Below are positions 7,076-11,375 of a stretch of 11,375 nucleotides of DNA, piece by piece. The stretch lies in NCBI GenBank assembly GCA_018970845.1, contig JAGWVO010000094.1, forward strand, positions 1 to 11,375, written 5' to 3'. The translations under genes and the position numbers were made by a program. Position 1 is the first letter of the stretch; each line of letters starts with the position of its first letter. Origin of the DNA: Planctomycetota bacterium (GTDB taxonomy: Bacteria; Planctomycetota; Planctomycetia; Gemmatales; Gemmataceae). The notes below the pieces were generated by a model, which worked only from the letters and a program-made list of their open reading frames with translations, was not told the origin of the DNA and searched no databases.

Positions 7076-7515
7076 GACTTCTCTCCACCATCAGGTTCGC
7101 GTTGGGAAACGGCGGAAATCATGGCTTCCGCGCGCACCAGGGTCAGCATGCCGTCCTTGGCGGCCATCACCGAGGCCACCAGCGGCCCGGCCGAATTGAG
7201 GGACGGGCCTGAAAGCGGCAGGATGCCGCCGATCTCGTCGACCACGACTCCGAACGAAGGCCCCGCCGTTTCGTTGAACAGGATCAGCAGGTCGGATTCG
7301 GATGGGGCCTTTTCAGGAAGTCCCAACAGGGCCCGGATGTTCAGGATCAGGTGGATCCGGCCGCGGAGGTTCACCAGGCCATGGATGCCGCGATGGGCCA
7401 AGGGCACGGGAACCCACGGCGAGTAGGGATGCACCTCGCGCACCCCGGCCAGGTCGAAACCGTATAGCCTGCCGTCGAGGCGGAAGGAGCAGGCATGGGA
7501 ACCCATTTCGCTCAT
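7072..7515 (-). CDS. cheW: Chemotaxis coupling protein CheW
   Basis: CheW links the receptor tips to the CheA regulatory domain in the array. The 147-residue product is a single CheW (SH3-like double barrel) domain. Recognisable parts are the opening strand CSFRLDGRLYGFDLAGVREV, the strand-turn segment HGLVNLRGRIHLILNIRALLG, LLILFNE, and GVVVDEIGGILPL. It is slightly short for the family but complete. GGGAGGG lies 6 bases ahead of the ATG, within the end of cheA. The start overlaps the cheA stop and its stop overlaps the mcp start (both ATGA), which argues for matched production of the three array components. Confidence 0.94.
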   Translation of the reverse strand: MSEMGSHACSFRLDGRLYGFDLAGVREVHPYSPWVPVPLAHRGIHGLVNLRGRIHLILNIRALLGLPEKAPSESDLLILFNETAGPSFGVVVDEIGGILPLSGPSLNSAGPLVASVMAAKDGMLTLVRAEAMISAVSQREPDGGEKS

Positions 7516-9626
7516 GCCGCGCCCTCCCAGGCATCGGCCAGGGCCAGCGGATCCAGCATGAGGGTGAGCTTGCCAGCCTGTTCGGACCGCACCCTGATCT
7601 CGGCGGCGCCCGTCACGCCGGGGCCCTTCAGGGGCGGCGCCTGCCTCAGGCGGGGTTCCTCGACCGTGTCGATGATGTCGGCCACGACGAAGCCGGCGTT
7701 GCGCGGGAATTTCCCCTTGGGTAATAGCAGATAGCCTGAGTCGGGATTTTCATCGCGGGGCAGCCCGGGAACGACCTCGGCCAGGCCGACCATCGGGCTG
7801 ATTCCCTCGGCGTGGCTGAGCGAGGCGCGGCCGCCCACCAGTGTCGCCTGGCCGGCGCAAAACCTCACGACCTTCCTGATCGACTCGAGCGGCGCGCTGA
7901 AGCGACCCCCCGCGTGGTCCTCGAACACCAGGTGGAGTTTCCTGGCGGCATCGGCCGCCGTCTCCGACGCCGCCACCGGTGGAACGGGGGTGGCGCCCGA
8001 CCGGCGAGCCAGTCCGTCCATGTCGAGGATCAAGGAGACAAGCCCGTCGCCCAGCACGGTGGCTCCGGAAAACAGCCCGATCGGCTTCAGGGCCGGGTGA
8101 AGCGGCTTGACGACGATCTCCTCGGGATTGCGGACGCTGTCGATCACCACGCCCAATCGTCCCGAACCGGCGCGGACCACGGCCAGGAACCGCGGTTCCC
8201 CATCCGCGGGCGCCGCCGCCCCGAGCCATTCTCCCAGGCGCACCACCGGCACGAGTTGGTCGCGAAGGCGGTAGACCAGCCTGTCGTGCGAGACCTCAAC
8301 CCCCTGGCGGGAGTCGCCGTCAAGCAGCACCAGTTCCTCGAGGTCGCGCTGGGGCACGCAGAGGCGGTGGCCGCCGGCCTCCACGACCATGCATGGAATG
8401 ATGGCCAGGGTAAGCGGGAGCCTCAGGTGGAATACCGTGCCACGGCCTGGCACGGAATCAATTTTGAGGTTGCCGCCGATGGCGGCCAGGTTGGCCTGCA
8501 CGACATCGAGGCCCACCCCGCGGCCGGAGAGGTCGGTCACCTTTTCCGCGGTGGAAAAACCCGGCTTCAGCACGAGCATCTGAAGCTGCGACGGGGTCAT
8601 GCCGGCCGACTCCTCGCGGCTGAGCAATCCCCGTTCCACCGCCTTGCGCGCCACGCGCGCCGGCTCGATCCCCGCGCCGTCATCCCTCACCACGACATGG
8701 ATCTGGCTGCCCTCATGGTGAGCCTCGAGGCGGATCGAGCCCGTCGCCGGCTTCCCCGCCTTCAGGCGGTCGGCCGGGTATTCAATACCGTGGTCGCACG
8801 CGTTGCGGATCAGGTGAGTCAGCGGATCGGCCAGCTTCTCGATCACGCCCTTGTCGAGTTCCACCTCGGTTCCGGATATCGCCAGGTCGATCGACTTTCC
8901 CAACTGCCGGGCGATGTCGCGCGCCACGCGGGGAAACCTCTGGAACAGGTTTCCCACGGGCTGCATCCGTGTCTCCGTCACCGACCTCTGGATCTCGCTC
9001 GTGACCAAATTCAGGCGCTGAACCAGTTCCCGCTCGGAGGAATCGCGCGGCTCGAACTTCTTGAGCGCCTGGTTGCGGACCAGCACGAGTTCGCTGGCCA
9101 GCCTCATCAGCCTGTCGGCGACCTCAACCGATATGCGGATCGTCCGGTCGCGTTCAGGGTCGGCGGGCAAGGCGCCCGCGCTTCCATGGTCGGGGGGCTG
9201 GATGGGGGGCAGCGTGTGTTCGGCAATCATGGTCGCGGTGGAGGATGTCCCCGAAGCCGCCGATGCCAACCGGGCCGCGATCGGCCCCGCCTCGGAGGAT
9301 TGCGACGCTTCCGGATTTTCCACCATGCGTCCCAGGCAGTCGCCGGCCTGAAGGAGCAGGTCGATCAGGTTCGGAGCAACCTCGAGGGTTCCCTTCCGAA
9401 GCTTGTCAAGCACCGACTCGGCCGCGTGGGAAAGCTCTTCCACCCCCTTGAGGCCAAGGTAAGCGGCACCTCCCTTGATGGAATGCAGCGCGCGGAACAG
9501 GCGGTTCAATTCCTCGCCCCGGGCCGGTCCTTCCTGACGCTCAAGCCTGACCAAGCCCTCGCTGAACCGGGCCAGGTGTTCCCTGGCCTCGGAGCGGAAC
9601 TCGTCAAAAAGCGCCAGGTCTTCCAT
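7512..9626 (-). CDS. cheA: Chemotaxis histidine kinase CheA with duplicated C-terminal CheW-like domain
   Basis: CheA autophosphorylates in response to receptor state and passes phosphate to response regulators. The 704-residue protein has an Hpt/P1 domain (about 1-105) with H48 in ALHSIKGGA. An Ala/Pro-rich linker (about 110-158) replaces the P2 regulator-docking domain. Next come the P3 dimerisation helices (about 160-225) and the ATPase domain (about 226-408) with N-box HLIRNACDHGIE, G1 DDGAGI and G2 GRGVGLDVV. A CheW-like P5 domain (about 409-550) follows. A second, diverged CheW-like module (about 575-700; RKLHLVFEDHAGGRFSAPL and later FVVADIIDTVEE) ends the chain. No receiver domain is fused. 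This is the first gene of the operon; its promoter should lie in 9627-9766, but no strong boxes or Shine-Dalgarno sequence are visible. Confidence 0.96.
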   Translation of the reverse strand: MEDLALFDEFRSEAREHLARFSEGLVRLERQEGPARGEELNRLFRALHSIKGGAAYLGLKGVEELSHAAESVLDKLRKGTLEVAPNLIDLLLQAGDCLGRMVENPEASQSSEAGPIAARLASAASGTSSTATMIAEHTLPPIQPPDHGSAGALPADPERDRTIRISVEVADRLMRLASELVLVRNQALKKFEPRDSSERELVQRLNLVTSEIQRSVTETRMQPVGNLFQRFPRVARDIARQLGKSIDLAISGTEVELDKGVIEKLADPLTHLIRNACDHGIEYPADRLKAGKPATGSIRLEAHHEGSQIHVVVRDDGAGIEPARVARKAVERGLLSREESAGMTPSQLQMLVLKPGFSTAEKVTDLSGRGVGLDVVQANLAAIGGNLKIDSVPGRGTVFHLRLPLTLAIIPCMVVEAGGHRLCVPQRDLEELVLLDGDSRQGVEVSHDRLVYRLRDQLVPVVRLGEWLGAAAPADGEPRFLAVVRAGSGRLGVVIDSVRNPEEIVVKPLHPALKPIGLFSGATVLGDGLVSLILDMDGLARRSGATPVPPVAASETAADAARKLHLVFEDHAGGRFSAPLESIRKVVRFCAGQATLVGGRASLSHAEGISPMVGLAEVVPGLPRDENPDSGYLLLPKGKFPRNAGFVVADIIDTVEEPRLRQAPPLKGPGVTGAAEIRVRSEQAGKLTLMLDPLALADAWEGAA

Positions 9627-9766
9627 TCAGCACCAATCAACAATATGGCCAACATAGGAATTCTGGGGTTTTTGGATATTGTGTTCCAGCGGTCTTGAGT
9701 CGTTTTTCCACCAGCTAGCCCATGACTCCCGCCCGTGTTTTGGGTTGTGCCGGTTATTCTGGTTTC

Positions 9767-10909
9767 ATGCGATCGCTGGCTTGTGCCATTTGGCTTGCTT
9801 GCGCCCTCGGCGCCCCCGCGGCGCTCCACCTTCCCATGGAAGTGCTGGAACCTCTCCCCGCCTCATGGCGGGGCGTGGCCCTCGACCTGCAGTCGCTGCG
9901 GTTGGCCGGCAACCCGGCGGCAACCAACAACGGACCCCGCGCCGCCTACCTGAGGGCGTTGTCCCGGCTGGAAAAAACAGACAAACCCTCTCCCGATGAC
10001 GACGCCACGCGGGGCGGCCTGCTGGTGCGCCTGGGCAGGCCAGAACAGGCGCTCGCCTTCCTGCGCGGAGCCAACGCGAGGCACCCTGACCATCCGGCCC
10101 TGATGGCGCACCTGGCCACGGCGATGACCGTGCTTGGCGACTATGCCGGAGCCGAAAAGGTGCTGTTGGCGGCGCGCCCGCTGGTCCCTGAACCTTGGCG
10201 CCGGGTGGAGTCGGCGCACCTCGCGTTGGCGCGCGGCCGGCTGGCGAACTCGCCGCCGGCCTTCTCCGATCCCGCCACATTGCAGGAATTGATGCTCAGT
10301 TTTCCCGCCGACGGCAGGCTGATGGCCGAAGCCGCCAAGGTGGCGCTCGCGGCGGGTGACAAGGCCTCCGCGACGCGGCTGTTGGAAACGGCCATGGGTG
10401 AGCTGGGCGCCCGCGACGCGGCCACGCTGCGCCTGAGGCTGGAGATTGCGGCGGGTCGCCATGCCGAGCATTCCTCGCCTCCCCGCGCGCGATCCTACCG
10501 GCCGCTGGCCCCACCGGCCGTCGAGGTGGAACTGCCTCCTCCCGAGGGCGGCGTCCAGCCCGTGCCATGGTCGGTTCCCACAGCCAGCAGGCCGGGAGCC
10601 AGGGGGTTCCAGTTTCCCGGGGCCCTCAAGGGCCTCCACGGCAAGAGGATCCGGATGTCGGGCCATGGCCAGTTCCTCGGCGACGAACCGGGCGAGGCGC
10701 CCTTCCTGCTGGTGGAACAGCCGTTTGGATGCTGGTGGTGCGAGCGGCCCGACCTGTCAGGACAGGTGCTCGTCGACCTTGCCGATGGCGAGGTTCTCGC
10801 GCCCACGAGGCGCCTGCTCATTGTCGAGGGCATACTCGAGCTCAACGCCACCGACCCCGAGCGGCATCCGATTGCCATACGGGACGCCAAGGCCAAGGCC
10901 GAGGATTAA
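9767..10909 (+). CDS. Exported TPR-like protein with DUF3299-like C-terminal domain
   Basis: I chose the ATG at 9767 because it gives a clean signal peptide (MRSLACAIWLACALGAPAA). An in-frame ATG at 9722 would add 15 residues and bury it; neither has a Shine-Dalgarno sequence. The 380-residue product has helical TPR-like repeats at about 82-160 (LVRLGRPEQALAFLRGANAR, LGDYAGAEKVLLAA) and more alpha-helix to about 235. A Pro-rich linker leads to a small beta domain at about 285-370. That domain resembles DUF3299 (LHGKRIRMSGHGQFLG, FLLVEQPFGCWWCERPD, a late VEGILEL strand), common in planctomycetes and linked to periplasmic settings. Cysteines 322 and 325 form a CxxC that could bind metal or be redox-active, which is inference. 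It diverges from cheA and converges on the next gene with 8 bases between stops. Its function is not known. Confidence 0.85.
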   Translation: MRSLACAIWLACALGAPAALHLPMEVLEPLPASWRGVALDLQSLRLAGNPAATNNGPRAAYLRALSRLEKTDKPSPDDDATRGGLLVRLGRPEQALAFLRGANARHPDHPALMAHLATAMTVLGDYAGAEKVLLAARPLVPEPWRRVESAHLALARGRLANSPPAFSDPATLQELMLSFPADGRLMAEAAKVALAAGDKASATRLLETAMGELGARDAATLRLRLEIAAGRHAEHSSPPRARSYRPLAPPAVEVELPPPEGGVQPVPWSVPTASRPGARGFQFPGALKGLHGKRIRMSGHGQFLGDEPGEAPFLLVEQPFGCWWCERPDLSGQVLVDLADGEVLAPTRRLLIVEGILELNATDPERHPIAIRDAKAKAED

Positions 10910-10917
10910 CAATATCG

Positions 10918-11375
10918 TTATTTACCGGAAATGGTGAGCCAGACCGTCTCGAGCGAGATGCCCATGCGGGCGGGTACGAGAGCCGCCACTTCCGCCATGA
11001 CCGGTTCCCTGGAGCGGCCAACGACGCGGACGGGCCCCGACCACGCCTTGCCGTCGCCCTCAAGCTTGAGGGTGACGGCCGCCGCAGTGGCGCCCTTGGC
11101 ATCGGATACCACCTCAGGCGCCTTCACGCCTGGCGGAAGTCCCTCGACGCCTATGGTGATGGGCCCCACCGGGCCCTTGCCGCGCCTTGTGACCTTCACG
11201 GCCAGTTCCGCAGGCTTGCCCGCGGGCAACACGAGGGCGTCGGCGGCCACGCTGAGGTCGAACTCGGGATCGGGCGGGCGGACCGTGAGCACATAGCGAT
11301 GCCTGTCGCTCCCATGGGAGAACCGGTCGGCCACCTGAAGGGTGTGGATTCCATCGACGGCGGCATTGACGGAAA
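10918..11375 (-). CDS. C-terminal end of a secreted PPC/Ig-like domain protein (start beyond right edge)
   Basis: The frame is open from the right edge to a TAA at 10918-10920, so only about 151 C-terminal residues are present. A GTG at 11334 is internal, since the frame stays open upstream of it. The first residues (AAVDGIHTLQVADRF, then YVLTV) resemble the last strands of a bacterial pre-peptidase C-terminal (PPC) domain. They are followed by an Ig-like beta-sandwich (FDLSVAADALVLPAGKPAEL, ITIGVEGLPPGVKAPEV). This pairing occurs in many large exported planctomycete proteins. There is no catalytic motif in the visible part; the parent could be a protease, a cytochrome-domain protein or a structural protein. 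Confidence 0.75.
   Translation of the reverse strand, partial: SVNAAVDGIHTLQVADRFSHGSDRHRYVLTVRPPDPEFDLSVAADALVLPAGKPAELAVKVTRRGKGPVGPITIGVEGLPPGVKAPEVVSDAKGATAAAVTLKLEGDGKAWSGPVRVVGRSREPVMAEVAALVPARMGISLETVWLTISGK

Noticed and set aside
7812..9698. Very long plus-strand open frame (628 codons) opposite cheA
   Set aside because: It is antisense to an unmistakable cheA, with His/Arg/Gly-biased composition and no domain; it is a GC-rich shadow frame.
9627..9766. Promoters for cheA and the divergent gene
   Set aside because: I searched both strands for -35/-10 pairs and a sigma-54 type GG/GC pair; only single weak hexamers appear, without proper spacing.
10907..10920. Near-palindrome TAACAATATCGTTA between the convergent stop codons as a bidirectional terminator
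   Set aside because: Only four paired bases at each end, made by the two TAA stops themselves; too weak to be a terminator.

Overview
The window looks like a chromosomal piece of a GC-rich planctomycete, probably of the Gemmata group. The grounds are an N-terminal motif IEALEGRLVPA typical of planctomycete extracellular proteins at the start of the left-hand gene, a DUF3299-like domain in the right-hand plus-strand gene, and the end of a secreted protein with PPC and Ig-like modules at the right edge. The taxonomic call is inference from protein style, not from a marker gene.

Layout: bases 1-1337 (minus) hold the N-terminal 445 residues of a secreted or surface protein built of tandem 9-10 residue repeats, continuing beyond the left edge. 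Bases 1338-1778 are non-coding, with an AT-rich putative promoter and two families of inverted/direct repeats. Bases 1779-9626 (minus) are a tight chemosensory operon in the order cheA - cheW - mcp - cheB - cheR - parB. Most junctions are 1-4 base overlaps (ATGA or TGATG), so the genes are probably co-transcribed and translationally coupled. A divergent plus-strand gene (9767-10909) encodes an exported TPR-like protein with a DUF3299-like C-terminal domain. It converges, with only 8 bases between stops, on the 3' end of a minus-strand PPC/Ig-like protein that runs off the right edge.

How the genes work together: the receptor (MCP), coupling protein (CheW) and histidine kinase (CheA, with two C-terminal CheW-like modules and no evident P2) would form a membrane chemosensory array. 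CheR methylates and CheB demethylates the receptor. No cheY is present in the window, so the output regulator must lie elsewhere.

The most unusual point is the last gene of the operon, a full-length chromosome-partition ParB with no adjacent parA. Just upstream of its likely true start, between cheR and parB, lie two close matches to parS, the ParB-binding palindrome, with centres 27 bp apart. This suggests either a centromere-like locus within the chemosensory operon or ParB autoregulation of its own gene.
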